NCBI GenBank assembly: GCA_019828595.1
Contig: JAHQRK010000006.1
Location: 3,224,001 to 3,288,000, forward strand
Source of the DNA: Aphanomyces cochlioides
Taxonomy: Eukaryota > Oomycota > Saprolegniomycetes > Saprolegniales > Verrucalvaceae
Direction: 5' to 3'
Length of the DNA stretch: 64,000 nt
A program made the translations under genes and the position numbers. This document shows, in pieces, positions 23,138-33,972 of this stretch. The number at the start of each line of letters is the position of its first letter. The first letter of the stretch is position 1. Under the pieces are notes generated by a model that saw nothing but the letters and a program-made list of their open reading frames with translations, had not been told where the DNA came from and made no database searches.

Positions 23138-23773
23138 TTAATTCGACGACGCGACAACTTGCATGGACGGCACGGTGCGGTTGTTGGTAGCTGGATCGGC
23201 CGCCCAGTCGCCAGCGTCCGAGAGGGTGAAGGCGCTCAAGACGTCGTCGTTCGGGTCGTTTTCCTTGGTGAATCGCTTCAAGCCATCCATCCAAATCGCA
23301 GCGTGGTTGAGCTTTTCAGCATTCGACAAGACGACAAACCAGTATCGCGTCGAAGGTTGGAGGACAACGTTGTAGTTGGGAATCCACTGGTATTGAATGC
23401 GCTTGGCGACGGCTGTCAATGGAAAGCGTTGGAGTTCGTGCGTGTTGGCAGTACAGTTTGGCAAGCCTACAAGGCCACAATCACGTCATGGAAGCGTCGA
23501 GAGGTCGGTCGTACCGTTGACGGCTGGGCACAAATCCACTTGGAGCCACGTCGAGTTGTTGTCGATGTTCTCGGTCGAGACGGTGAAATTGACATAATCC
23601 AACGTCATGGGCACGCCGCACGAATCCAAGCTGCGGAATTGGACGGCGATCCCTTGCTCGGCTGCGATCGGAGTGCCAAAGCTGCCAACGGAGGCTGGCG
23701 CATAGCTGTCAAAGATCACTTGCTGGGTGCCCGCAGCCGCGACGGCGGTCACCACTGCCGCGAGAAACTTCAT
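23138..23773 (-). CDS. secreted protein with signal peptide
   Basis: Starts MKFLAAVVTAVAAAGTQQ, a clear signal peptide, and has two exons. An in-frame TGA is avoided by an intron of 49 bases (GTACGACC..CTTGTAG) that joins VNG to LPNCTANTHEL. The mature part is about 175 residues, with N-glycosylation sequons (NFT, NST, NCT, NRT) and the block YWFVVLSNAEKLNHAAIWMD. This resembles the beta-rich surface modules called choice-of-anchor domains; that comparison is tentative. It is probably an extracellular or wall protein of unknown role. Confidence 0.68.
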
Positions 23774-24083
23774 CTACAATGCAAATTGACAAGTGAAGCC
23801 AACACCATCACCTCCTGTGCGACTCACAGCATGTGCAAGCGATTGTACAATGCACCGCCATCGAGTTTAAACTGTCCGCAGGGGAAATGCCAAGCGAGGA
23901 ATGCGCGAGATCATTGGCAGAACGATCGTTTAAACTCGACGCGACCAGCAAAGTGCATTGGTAAATTTTAGATCAATGTGAGTAATGCATGGCCTCTCTC
24001 AAAGTACTCTGTCGTTTCTAGAGCTTGAGGTGAATATGCCAGCTTGGAGAACTAGAGTAGATTGCGCAGGAGTTTGGAAGAAA

Positions 24084-24983
24084 TCAAGTGTGTTGATAGC
24101 ACCGAGGGAGCTTTGCTGTGTGCAAATTGATGGATTTCGTCGACGCGACCAGACCTAGATCATCCATCACCAGATTGCACCATCTGGGCTCACTTGCTTC
24201 GCTTTCTATCGGCCAACGAGGCCAAAAGTGTGATTGCTCCACCACAGAACATGATAGGAAGATGTTCGCGAGACTCGTCTGAATCGTGCGCAGAAAGTCG
24301 CGACTTGAAGGGTTGAGAGGCGTGAGCTGGTCACAAGATCTGGCATGCGTGGTTGGTTGCCTCACAGTCGTTCTTTCGAGACTTGGGAAGAGTGGACAAT
24401 CGCTAAATAATGCCGCCGATGTGACTCACATCGCATTAGGCAAGTGGACTCGTGTCCAAAGCTATTGACGACCAAACTCGCAGAGCCATACAATACGGGT
24501 AGTAGTGTCAGCACGGCAAAAAACACTGTGGCTTTCACCCTCTTGCATCCACATGACAGCGCGAATCTCAATTTCGGTGTGAAGGGGGGGAGCTTTCATG
24601 AAGGTCACTTGCAAAACACTGTCGACAGCATGTGGGTTGATAACGTGGTTGTCATTTCCATGAGCTAAAGTGAGCAGGGGGGCGTATACTATTGGGGAAT
24701 TTCATACACAGGTGGCTAGAACCCCAAGTCGGAATTTTGTCGACGTTATTGAAGGCTCTCGTCATGAGAGGTTGTGCAGTCTCTCATGACGTTGAGAGAC
24801 GGACGTCGAGTTATTCGGAGATGGGGGCGATTTTATCATCCTCATGTCGATTCCACTTTCGCCAAGTATGTGTTGTGTGCAACCTAGAGCTTTACCAGAC
24901 AGTTTACGGTCAAGTACTTTGTGCGCTCTCGTGAGAGATGGAATCAAAAGTGCCTTATCGCTTTCATTCATGGGAAAATGCAA
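24084..24983 (-). pseudogene. fragments of a membrane protein gene
   Basis: Minus-strand pieces in different frames: KALGCTQHILGESGIDMRM (24762-24983), LRFALSCGCKRVKATVFF with the hydrophobic VLTLLPVLYGSASLVVNSFG (24362-24600), and SSRDFLRTIQTSLANIFLSC (24084-24365). The style resembles the large multi-pass protein at 12.4-15.1 kb. I cannot join them with certainty. A 10-bp inverted repeat (GTCATGAGAG near 24761) lies inside. Confidence 0.3.
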
Positions 24984-25601
24984 ACTGATGTCAGCGGCTA
25001 ATGTTTATCATACTGCTATTGTTGCTCTCAAGCAGGTCGTGGCAGAAGACTTGGTGGGCTATGCACCAGTTTGCACTGGCCAAAAGAGACTGTCAAGCAG
25101 CCGGTAGAATGAGAAAGCTAACTCATGTACATAAGAATACTGCCACTTGTTGTATATCCTTAAGCATTTTCAACGACAACCAAGTCCCCTGTGTGCAGTG
25201 TTTGGGTACCTTCTCTCACTTTACCGTCAAGTTGTAAAGTTGGCTGACATTACAATTGCACTCTGAAATTTTATACAACCCATGCAACCTCTCAGAGTTG
25301 ATTGGGATGGTGGATTGTCCAAAATAGTGCAAGAGACCCCACTTTTGTCAAATTTCTACAATTACCCATCCACTTGTCAGATTGTCCACCAGGTGTCAAA
25401 GTACTGCAGGCGTCGAATCTCGGCTCGGCGCTCAAGTTTGCATTCCCTCTCGCCCTTCTGGCTACCAAATCTTGACAGCATGAAGGACAGACACAACTGA
25501 AATACACTACGACAACGTGACTGCTGCTTCATGTTGGCTTGCGCAGATGTTGTGCGGCCCAACATGCATTTTACCAATCAAAAAGTCCATCAGACCGCTA
25601 C
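24984..25601. other. repeat-rich flank of the TIR element
   Basis: No gene seen. It contains degenerate copies of the CCCCACTTTTGTCA motif of the neighbouring element (for example at 25337), suggesting an older insertion. Confidence 0.4.
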
Positions 25602-25757
25602 GGACTTTTGACAAAAGTGGGGGCTATTTAGAAAATTTAGACAGAAGTGGACAGTTCTGACAAAAGTGGGGGCTATGTGACAGGAAGTGGGGGGCCTTTC
25701 ATGGATGTTTTCACCGGCCCCCACATTTGTCACATAGTCATTAGTTGGTCTCCTGAA

Positions 25758-26105
25758 ATGGAAAGATCACGACTCGTATGCACCAAGTGTCGCTCGGATT
25801 TCTCTTGCTCGCGCAATTTGAAAGCGCATCAGCAGAGACGAATCTGCAAAGAAACTCGTGATCACAAGTTACAAGAAAAACGCCTGGATGCTGCTAAGGC
25901 GGCCCTTAAAAAAAGAGATGTTGAGCGCAAGCGCCAAAGCTATGTGCACAAATAGAACGTTGTGATATTTGCGCCAGCATTGCAAGAAAATGGGTGCATT
26001 CTACCAATTGTGAGCACAAGTTGCATGCCAAATGCTACGACACTCTTATAGCCGACTATAAGCATCGCCATCCAATCTATTGGCGTCGTGATTGCAGGCA
26101 AGTTT
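25758..26105 (+). CDS. C2H2 zinc finger / RING-like protein inside the TIR element
   Basis: From ATG at 25758 the frame reads RLVCTKCRSDFSCSRNLKAH, a C2H2-type finger closed by H..RRIC, then a Lys/Arg-rich helix, to TAG at 25955. Immediately after, in the -1 frame, the sequence continues RCDICASIARKW and NCEHKLHAKCYDTLIADYK, with the CxxC..CxHxxHxxC spacing of a RING/treble clef. An intron, a -1 slip at CAC AAA TAG or a mutation could join them. No further coding is seen because the fold-back element starts at 26113. It may be a DNA-binding N terminus of a lost transposase; the function is unknown. Confidence 0.5.
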
Positions 26106-26112
26106 GATGAGC

Positions 26113-26636
26113 TATTTCTACAGATAAGACCATTTACCCATTACATTACTTAAGAAAAGACTACCCAGCATGTGGTGGGTATTTAACGGACGTGTTTGGA
26201 TGTTTGGATAGATAGCTTTCCAATTTGACTGATAGAATTGCCCCATAGTTGGCGAGAAGGTTCGTCCGGGTGGCGGCACGGCCTAACGGCCTACCTGCCG
26301 CCTTCCCGACGTGAGATGAATAAAGAAATCCCTTTTTGGTGCACGTTTGGGGCTCGTTCCTCCGAGTCATCCGCCTGCAGAAAATTTTACACTCGACCTT
26401 CGCTTCGCTCCGGTGAGCGCAATTTTCTGGGCGGATGTCTGTCGTCTCTCGCATGGTGTGATGCTTATCGTTGTTGTGGTCTAAAGTGTCGTCAGAGAAA
26501 TCATAAAGCAATCCCATCAGTCAGATTGGAAAGCTATCTATCCAAACATCCAAACACGTCCGTTAAATACCCACCACATGCTGGGTAGTCTTTTCTTAAG
26601 TAATGTAATGGGTAAATGGTCTTATCTGTAGAAATA
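26113..26636. repeat. nested fold-back element, 121-bp arms
   Basis: The bases at 26113-26233 are the reverse complement of 26516-26636, with one clear mismatch. The 282-base loop is not repeated. The hairpin sits inside the TIR element and cuts off its ORF, so it is probably a younger insertion. Both arms encode the same peptide by chance in opposite frames. Confidence 0.88.
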
Positions 26637-26869
26637 CATTGTAGCTCCAAATTCAAATTTCATACTAATTTTTCAAAAAGTTGCGCAACCACACTATTAA
26701 CACTATTTTATGTATTTGTCCCCACATTTTGAAGTTTCCTGACAAGAGGATCAAAAGCCCCACTTTTGAAATTGCCCCCACTTTTGTCAGACATGTCCCA
26801 CTTCTGTCTAAATTTTCCAAAAAGCCCCCACTTTTGTCAAAAGTCCAACCGCTACGTCACGACTCGTGA

Positions 26870-26902
26870 CGCATTACACTCGTGACTCACGAGTGTAATG
26901 CG
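26870..26902. repeat. 15-bp perfect inverted repeat with 3-base centre
   Basis: CGCATTACACTCGTG, then ACT, then its exact complement. It lies 14 bases outside the target-site duplication of the TIR element. It could be a small hairpin or an old excision footprint. Confidence 0.8.
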
Positions 26903-27632
26903 ACGTCCATTTTGAGCTCACCCAAATGCGTTTGGTGCTTCGGGCATGCGAGCATAGCGTTAAGCTGAACAGACATCACATCCACGGGTTATTCAGCGGC
27001 TAGAATTGCCATCGGTGCTGGGCTTTATGACAGTATGAGTTTGCATTGTGATTCAGCACAACGTGACAAATGTTCAGCACGGATATTTGACAAAAAAAGG
27101 TTTAGTTTTCAAATTGGGACAGAAAGTGGGGATATCTGTCCTATTAGCTAGTCAATCTTCCAATAGTGCCCTGCATTTATCGCCCTTGCTTCAACGCCAA
27201 GGGGGATTTTACAGTCATAATCTATTGTAACAACGTAGTCGTTTATGTCCCCAGCTTGAAATGTCTATTTGCTTGAATTGCCTAGTTTCCATAAAAAGTT
27301 TGTCTAGACCAGCTCGATGCACAAAATTCATCACTCCTTCACTTTCTTCCCTATTCAAGTGCAGATGATGGAAATAAGCTTGCAGGTACATCATTCGATT
27401 ATTCAGTAGATCAAGAGCTATCGTTCTATGCCAACGACATCAAACTTGGAGATCATGATTTCGAGAAACCAGCAAGTGACAGTGAAATCGATATGCCCCA
27501 ACTTTTAGGTTCCTTATCGCGTTCCATCATGATCGTTCTACTTTTTTGTCAACGTCAACCCAATTGTACCCACTTTTGTCAAACCATTTTTTTTACCACT
27601 GCCACCATGTTAAAAGTTGAATTGTCAACGCC
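26903..27632. other. intergenic with degenerate transposon motifs
   Basis: No gene seen. AGAAAGTGGGGATATCTGTC (27122) and CCCACTTTTGTCAAACC (27569) resemble the ends of the TIR element and may bound a decayed copy of about 0.5 kb. Confidence 0.4.
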
Positions 27633-28283
27633 ATGCGTACGTCGACCTTCCTCGTCGCTTCGCTCGTCGTCGCCGCCGCCGCCGCGCCGTGCCCTCCAGA
27701 TCTCATCTTGAAAGTCAAGTACGACTCGAACCAAACGCCAGAGGGTCAAGCTTGTGTCGACAAACTTTCCATCCCAGCGTCGGCGTACGGCAACCCGGCG
27801 ACGATTGCAGAGTACTATGCTCGTTTGTATGAATCAACTCCTGTCTGTCAAACGTGGTGGCCGATTCTTGCGGCGAATCTCAAGGCGATTTCCCCTGTCT
27901 GTGACGTCCGACCTGGCTTTTCGACGCAGGATTATGCCGCCCTGAGCTTCAAAGACATGGTGGCTGAAATCCGCCTCCAAGGCGCTCTCGATAGCGGTCA
28001 GACGACGAGCACCCCAAGCAACACCGCGTCACCGACGAACGCTCCAACGACGACGACAACGACGAAGGCGCCCACCACCACCACCACGACGCAATCAGCA
28101 AACGCGACAAACAACACTGTCACGACGCCAGTCCCTGCCACAGGTAGCAGTGACTCGAGTGCGTCCACTTCGAGCAGCACAACCGCTGCACCAACGACGA
28201 CAAAGGCTGCTCCTTCCAGTGGAAGTATCGTCGCGACCACTGCCTTGTCATGCCTTGCACTTGTTGGCTTTGCCTTGCAGTAA
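27633..28283 (+). CDS. secreted Thr-rich, probably GPI-anchored surface protein (elicitin-like layout)
   Basis: Intronless, 216 residues. It has a signal peptide MRTSTFLVASLVVAAAAA and a globular N-terminal domain of about 100 residues with four cysteines, including TPVCQTWWPILAANLKAISP followed by VCDV. A Thr/Ser/Pro-rich, presumably O-glycosylated stalk (residues about 120-195) and a hydrophobic tail (IVATTALSCLALVGFALQ) typical of a GPI signal complete it. The overall plan is that of oomycete elicitin-like proteins, but it has fewer cysteines than canonical elicitins, so the assignment is tentative. A damaged paralogue follows at 29.2 kb. Confidence 0.75.
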   Translation: MRTSTFLVASLVVAAAAAPCPPDLILKVKYDSNQTPEGQACVDKLSIPASAYGNPATIAEYYARLYESTPVCQTWWPILAANLKAISPVCDVRPGFSTQDYAALSFKDMVAEIRLQGALDSGQTTSTPSNTASPTNAPTTTTTTKAPTTTTTTQSANATNNTVTTPVPATGSSDSSASTSSSTTAAPTTTKAAPSSGSIVATTALSCLALVGFALQ

Positions 28284-29188
28284 GCCATCATCTTGGTGGA
28301 TGCAATTTCATTCATGAACGACTTGTCGAGAGTCTTTCTAACTTACTAAGTGTTGTTTCTGTCGTCGAACCAACCAACTTTGCACTCTCCATGTTATTCC
28401 TCGCTGCCATGCCGACTCATTGCATCTCGCATGGACTTTTCCGGGGGAATGGCCACCAGCTCCGTGGGATGCCAGTGCTGCCCCTCCACCCCTCGCAAGA
28501 GTCTCGTGAGCATTGCGATGAGTAGGACGCGTCCACATGGGCGAGTTGACTCGCGTTGGAGCAGAAATCTCTGTACTTTTGTCCTTTTCAGATGGAAGAT
28601 GCAATCTCCAAGGGACAGCCATGCTGTCGTTCATTGCCAAGTCTCGACATTGATCACAGCGTGTCTCGTTGGTGCTCGTGGAGATGGCGATCATCTCACG
28701 CCCGCAGCAGCTTCTGCTTCTAGATTTGAGTTGGGGTCATATCTCGTCACGTTGGATCGAAATTTTCGTCGCTTTGTCAGTTCCATGGACACACACTGTC
28801 AGACGCAACGACGTTCATGTGCTCGTGACCACAAAGTCCGCCTGATTTGCTCCTTCTCCATGGATACAACAGAGCGACACGAATGCTGGAGGTCCAGACG
28901 GTCTAGACTCTTTCGAGTGCCACAGTCGATTCCATCCAGCGTCCATATCCCAGACAATTTGGTGCTTTGTCCGCTGTGGATCTCTCAAGATAGACAAAGC
29001 TAGCTTGCTAGAGACCATCCCTGCTCTACGAAGTCTCACTACGAGGACCGCTGTTGCTCCATGGCGTCATGGAGAGTTGCCATGGCTTTCACAGACAGAA
29101 TCGTCAAAATTCTCACCCGACATGACAAAAATTCTTTGAAAATTTCCATTTCGACGGACTTCTGGTTCATATTTCAATTCTTGACGCC
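28284..29188. other. intergenic, no assignable gene
   Basis: A long frame exists on the plus strand (28350-29003), but its Arg/Ser/Cys-rich composition and lack of motifs suggest chance. Nothing on the minus strand is convincing. Confidence 0.4.
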
Positions 29189-31520
29189 ATGCGCACCTTG
29201 ACCTTCCTCGCTGCCTCACTTGCTGTCGCTGTTGCTGCTGGTGTCCCATGCGATCCATCCGTTCTTAAAAAAGCCAACGATGAGTCGTTCGACACCCCGA
29301 AGGCAAAGCATGCGCTGCTCATATTGCCATCCCAGCCTCGGCCTATAGCAACAAGACTGTCATCGTCGAGTACACTGCTCGCTCTTATGAACAGAGTCCT
29401 GAATGTGCAACCTGGTGGCCTATCCTAGCGGCGAAGCTCAAGGCGATTTCTCCCGTCTGTGATGTCCTCCCAACTTCTCAACGCAAGACTACGCCGCGCT
29501 CAACTTGACGGGTATGGTCGCTCAATTCCACCGCGATGGAGGCTTTCTCGAGGCCAACCAAGCGACGCCATCAACTCCACCCGTCAACTCGACCAATGCT
29601 ACAGACAGTCCCCCTCAAAATACTATTCCAAACCTATTCTTCACCGTGAGCTGATCAGACTATTCATTCCTTCACGACGAGGAGGCGAATCACTTACTCT
29701 CCATAGGATATTCAGGAATTATTCATTTCCCATGAGCTTGCTCTAGAGTAAGTTATTCGAGTAATTCAATCAAAACATGGAATGTGTATTATGCATTGAG
29801 CTTACGCCTGTTCCTTCTTGATGATCTCTTGCACATCGCATTGAGCATTCGGCGTACTCTTGTTCCTTCTCCATGATCTCTTGGACATCACGTATGCCCC
29901 ATAGCTCAGCGTTTTCTTCTGCTGCTCGAAAGTCTGCGGAGAAATTCCACGATGGCGGTCAGAGAGGGCCCATTTGGTTAGGGAAAATAGACGTTGACAC
30001 ATGTTGACTTGTCAGAAAACGTAAATCGGTGGATTTACACAAGATTATCGTCCAATTAGAGTGCAATGAGTTGGACGATGTGTTGAGATTGGGCAGAAAT
30101 AGTTCGTTTTGGAAAGGCACCAGCCCGATCACTACATGAAGTCTAGCCAAACTTTCTGCACGCAGCTTGCAGCGCAGTGCTTCTCTGGATCTGATTGATG
30201 GAACGATCCAGAGAAGTACGCATATAAGGTAAGCGGCTTTTGATTCCGCTAAAGGAACAATGTATTGATTGCGAGTAGAACGGAAGCGCACACTGGCGAT
30301 TCAACTCCTGTTTGGAGATGTGTGGCGTATCCCAACATGTAATGTAATTAAAAACACAAGCAGCACAAACTAAAAATATGTCCTTCCATAATCTACATGC
30401 ACGACACATCTCTGGAACTGAAAGAAAATGGTCAATCTCGTTAAAGATGGCACAACATTCACCAGTCGATGAGTTTAATGTTGTCCCATCTTTAGCCCCA
30501 GAGCTCAGCCGAAGGAGGTTGCCATGCCGGTCAAGACTACCCACTTTTACTGTTCAATATTCGATGCATACATAGCCTTTGAGCTTAGGCTCCTGCTTCG
30601 GTTTTTGCTTACTTCCTCCTTGCACATCGATCATAATTGGGGAGATTTTTGTGAATTATTTGATGTTTGATTGGCTCTCTTTCCAGTAAATCTGTGGATT
30701 TGCGTTTTCTCTGCGGCTCTCTCAGAAGAAAATATATTAAATTGCATACAAATATTCATACTGTTTTGAATAATAATGTGAAATAAAAGATTAACTTATC
30801 GAAATTGTAAATCATTTGATTTACTCGAGAGTATAATTTCCTCTATATGATTTACAAAATTTTGATTATGGACGTTGGACGTATGAAGCGGCAGTCTAAG
30901 TACATACAGTGTATCCTCCGCATGGGCCGATTTGAACCGCTTCTTCGCTCTCTTTGGTAAAGCTTGATGTTTTGTTTTTGATTGGCTAAAATTGCTCATT
31001 CCTTAATAATGATTGGGTAAAAATATCGTAAATTATTCATCTTTAGCGAATTATCTATTTTGCATGAATTTGCTATTGCATTATTCATTTGAAGTGGAAG
31101 AGTTGATGAAGAATTATTTTCTTTGTAAGAGCGTTTACTTTTATCTATTTTATTCATTGATGAAAAATAGAGCGCGTTCACGCGTTCACACAGATGAAAA
31201 CATGAAATATGAATGCAAACCGAACGCCCTTGATATAAAACGATATGTGTGAAATAATGATATTTTGCTTGAATCAAATATAGCAATTTCATGATATGAA
31301 ATATCACAATATTTCGTTGACCACCGAACGCGCTCATATATTTTTTTGGAATTATTATTTGACGTCAGCTCCAACCTCCAGTGGCGACTCTAATCCAAGC
31401 GCGGCCACTTCAAGCAACACTACAGCAGCGCCAACGACGACAAAAGCCGCTCCTTCGGGTGGGAGCATCGTGGCCACGACGACCTTGTCCTGCCTAGCTC
31501 TTGGCTTTGCATTGCACTAA
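29189..31520 (+). pseudogene. paralogue of the Thr-rich surface protein, frameshifted and interrupted
   Basis: The 5' part (29189-29640) starts MRTLTFLAASLAVAVAAGV and then shows, in shifting frames, IPASAYSNKTVIVEY and TWWPILAAKLKAISPVCDV, FSTQDYAALNL and TPSTPPVNSTNATDSP, all parallel to the gene at 27.6 kb. At least two frameshifts are needed (about 29300 and 29468). The 3' end of the same gene (APTTTKAAPSGGSIVATTTL, ending GFALH) lies 1.7 kb further on at 31370-31520. The DNA between (about 29645-31365) is AT-rich and foreign to the gene, so an insertion separates the halves. No transposase is recognisable in it. Confidence 0.75.
29795..29900 (+). repeat. imperfect tandem repeat, about 55-bp unit
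   Basis: Two diverged units contain TTGTTCCTTCTCCATGATCT or close variants (TGTTCCTTCTTGATGATCTC, then the second), followed by TTGCACATC/TTGGACATC. A third, weaker match occurs at 30578-30635. It lies inside the insertion that splits the pseudogene. Confidence 0.5.
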
Positions 31521-31704
31521 GTGACATCGTCACGGGAGCATAGTTCTCATCGTACACTAATGAAGATGTATTTTCAAAGGTTGGTGGTACAAAAATGATG
31601 CACGTCATAATCGTGAAAATTTATATTCACAATATTGTGCTTTTGATACACATCGACCGAGGTCGAATCGAACGGGCTTTTTTTGTCTAAAATTAAAAAT
31701 TAAA

Positions 31705-31850
31705 AATTAGTCAGCCAATCAGAATCGATCAGCCACCTAACTCACGCAAAACACACACTGACACACATCACTTCAGTATGATGAAAAATGAATTCGTTTT
31801 TTGGTCAAAACCACAAATTTGGTTGAAAATGACAATACAACACGAATTAT
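31705..31850 (+). repeat. diverged noncoding direct repeat, copy 1
   Basis: CAGCCAATCAGAATCGA, CACGCAAAACACAC, GACACAC and ACTTCAGTATGAT occur in this order here and again at 34885-35090 in the same orientation, with extra bases between blocks in the second copy. It lies just beyond the 3' end of the Tc1-type transposase. Confidence 0.65.
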
Positions 31851-31882
31851 AAGATTATACAGATATCAATTCCTGTTGCTTA

Positions 31883-33436
31883 CTAAGATGAAGATGAGTC
31901 GTCAAGGTTCTCCAAGTCGCTTTCGGCACTGTCATCCATCAACGTACTCAAGCCTACATTGAAACAATCGTCTGAGTCGCATGCACTGTTAGATTCATCC
32001 TCGTCGGAAGAAGCTTGGTTGTTGCCGAATGAATCCTCCAATTTCAAGTACTCGTGCAGCTCAGTAAGTCGACTGATGGACTTGCAAATACACCCATATA
32101 TAGTTTTTGGCTTCAAACCATCGAATGCGGCAGTCAGACGAAGCAAGACATCCCTGAAGGTGGTTGTTGTTGTGTATTGACGGCCAACTTGACCCTTCAC
32201 GATACCCCATACCAGCTCAATAGGCTGTAGGTCCGAGTGGTATGGAGGCGTGAAAACAACTGTGTGTCCCCTCGCACGCGCCATGGTCACAACAGTCGGC
32301 TCAATATTTCTTGCCACGTACTCAGTAAGTTTCTTCCAAAGAACAGGTTTGACATCAATGTAATCATGACCCAAACCATATTTTTCACAAGCTTGTTGCA
32401 GCTTCATCTTTGGCCACGAATATCTGGGAGTATCTGCCGGCAAGCACTTGTGGTATTTGACATTGTCCATCACTATGTGCACACTGGACTTGCCCAATTT
32501 TTCCAATTCATCGAGTAAGGTACCAAACCAATCCATAAAGTATGTGCCATTGAACATGCCATGATAGTCTTTTGGTTGTTTGCGGCGGCCTTTGCCACCT
32601 TGGAAAATGTCAAGGGCAAGAAGCTTAGAATGTTCTGGACCATCGTCTAATATGGCACCGATAAAGCAGTATCGCTGCCCTTTGTGTTTTGTCTTGACTT
32701 GCAGGTCTTGTTCGTCATTGGGATCCTACAAGCTGTCGCCATGTCGAGCATAATGGTGGTGAACATAGGACTCATCCAGGTAAACAACACAAGGGGGATC
32801 ATTGGCAAATATAGTGTTCACCATGGAGAAAACATACGTGTCACGAGCAATTGAATTCTTTTCTGACAAGACGTATGTTAGTTGACGTCTCATTTTGCCA
32901 TTTTTATGTCCTATGCGTGCCCAGAATCGACGAACGACAAAGAGTGCCGATGCAAATGAGCTTGGTGAGTTTGGATCAACATGCAAATGCTTTTTTTCGA
33001 CCAACAACGCCAAGACGTCCTTCGCTACAGTGCGTGTGCGAGTTCTACGTCGCTCACGAACAAAAGCTTGCACAAGTGCTACAACAGCATTTGTGATTGG
33101 CAAGCGGGACTTATGAGTAGTCTTGTTTGATGGAGTGGGGACCGGGCAAACAGTTTTTTGAGTTTGATACTCGTGCCAGACCTGCTTTACGACTTTCTCA
33201 CTCCTTCCAATCATACTCGCTATGCATCCTGCCACATCAGGCGTACCTTGAAAGCGAAAATATGCATGCAGTCTGAGTATATCGAGACGTTCTTCCTTGG
33301 TCAAACTGCGCGGACGCTGATGTTGGACGAAGTTGGCAATGGAATCGAACTCTTCTTGATTGATGATGGCTTGTCTTGTTGGCATGGCAATACGAAGTGA
33401 ATGACGTCCATCCAAATTAAAGGAAGTACAGTCCAT
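31883..33436 (-). pseudogene. Tc1/IS630-type (DDE_3) transposase with one internal stop
   Basis: The N-terminal helix-turn-helix region (LTKEERLDILRLHAYF, MIGRSEKVVKQVWHEY) and the three catalytic blocks VVYLDESYVHHHYARHG, VHIVMDNVKYHK and FTPPYHSDLQPIELVWG are all present, so the D-D-E residues survive. A single TAG at 32726-32728 interrupts the frame right after ARHGDSL. Coding then continues in the same frame (DLQVKTKHKGQRYCFIGAIL) to an acidic Ser/Asp tail. Read-through would give about 517 residues. No certain TIR was found. The element is recently dead or needs stop suppression. Confidence 0.85.
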
Positions 33437-33951
33437 ACTCGATTTAACGTACCCTTCAACTTAATAACTCATAAGAGGTTGTAGTTCTTACATATGTATA
33501 AGATTTCAAGGGTTTAGGGTCAAATTCACGGACTAAAGTTTATCTTCAGAAATGAATATTTATTAAAATATTAATAATATAGAGGTATTAGGTTATAGTG
33601 GGTACGTTAAAACTGTACCAGATATGCCTACTTTCGTACAAACCTTTTAAAAATAATAAAGCCAGATCATTATGATGTATAATATGACAAGATTTATTGT
33701 GTTTAACAATCCAAATTGATAATCATTCTCTTCTTTTTTTCAATTTATCTCAAAAGGTATTGTGTTCCACAGGTTTTCGACTCCAGATTTCGAATCAGCA
33801 TAAAAAAAGACACATGTATTGTGTCTCCAGAAAAAAACTGGAATCTTGCAAAGAAAATATCGACGCAGCCATTTTGACGCAAAAATGACGCAATATTGTC
33901 GATTTCATTCGAATTGTGAGGGGGGTCCGAAATGTATATAATGACGGCATC

Positions 33952-33972
33952 TGTGATAGGATTCCTATGACA
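33952..33972. repeat. hairpin motif, copy 1 (one mismatch)
   Basis: TGTGATAGG, ATT, CCTATGACA: nine-base arms with one mismatch around a three-base centre. Copies 2 and 3 lie at 34695 and 34798. Confidence 0.75.

Larger units (their letters stand above)
25602..26847 (+). mobile_element. TIR DNA transposon (8-9 bp target duplication), hAT- or MULE-like
   Basis: Terminal inverted repeats of about 75 bases (25602-25676 and 26772-26847) begin GGACTTTTGACAAAAGTGGG. Within each arm the AGAAGTGG/ACAAAAGTGGGGG motif recurs. The flanks carry ACCGCTAC at 25594-25601 and 26848-26855, an 8-bp target duplication (9 if the next G is counted). TSD length fits hAT or Mutator-like elements. No transposase catalytic domain is visible; instead there is a zinc-finger ORF and a nested fold-back repeat. 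Confidence 0.8.

Noticed and set aside
23480..23540. In-frame TGA in the secreted-protein gene
   Set aside because: A 49-base GT..AG intron removes it and restores the frame, so it is not a nonsense mutation.
26161..26588. Two ORFs with the same C-terminal peptide on opposite strands
   Set aside because: The shared peptide comes from the two arms of the fold-back repeat, not from real paralogous genes.
28350..29003. 217-codon plus-strand frame
   Set aside because: Composition is Arg/Ser/Cys-rich without motif, signal peptide or splice support; probably chance.
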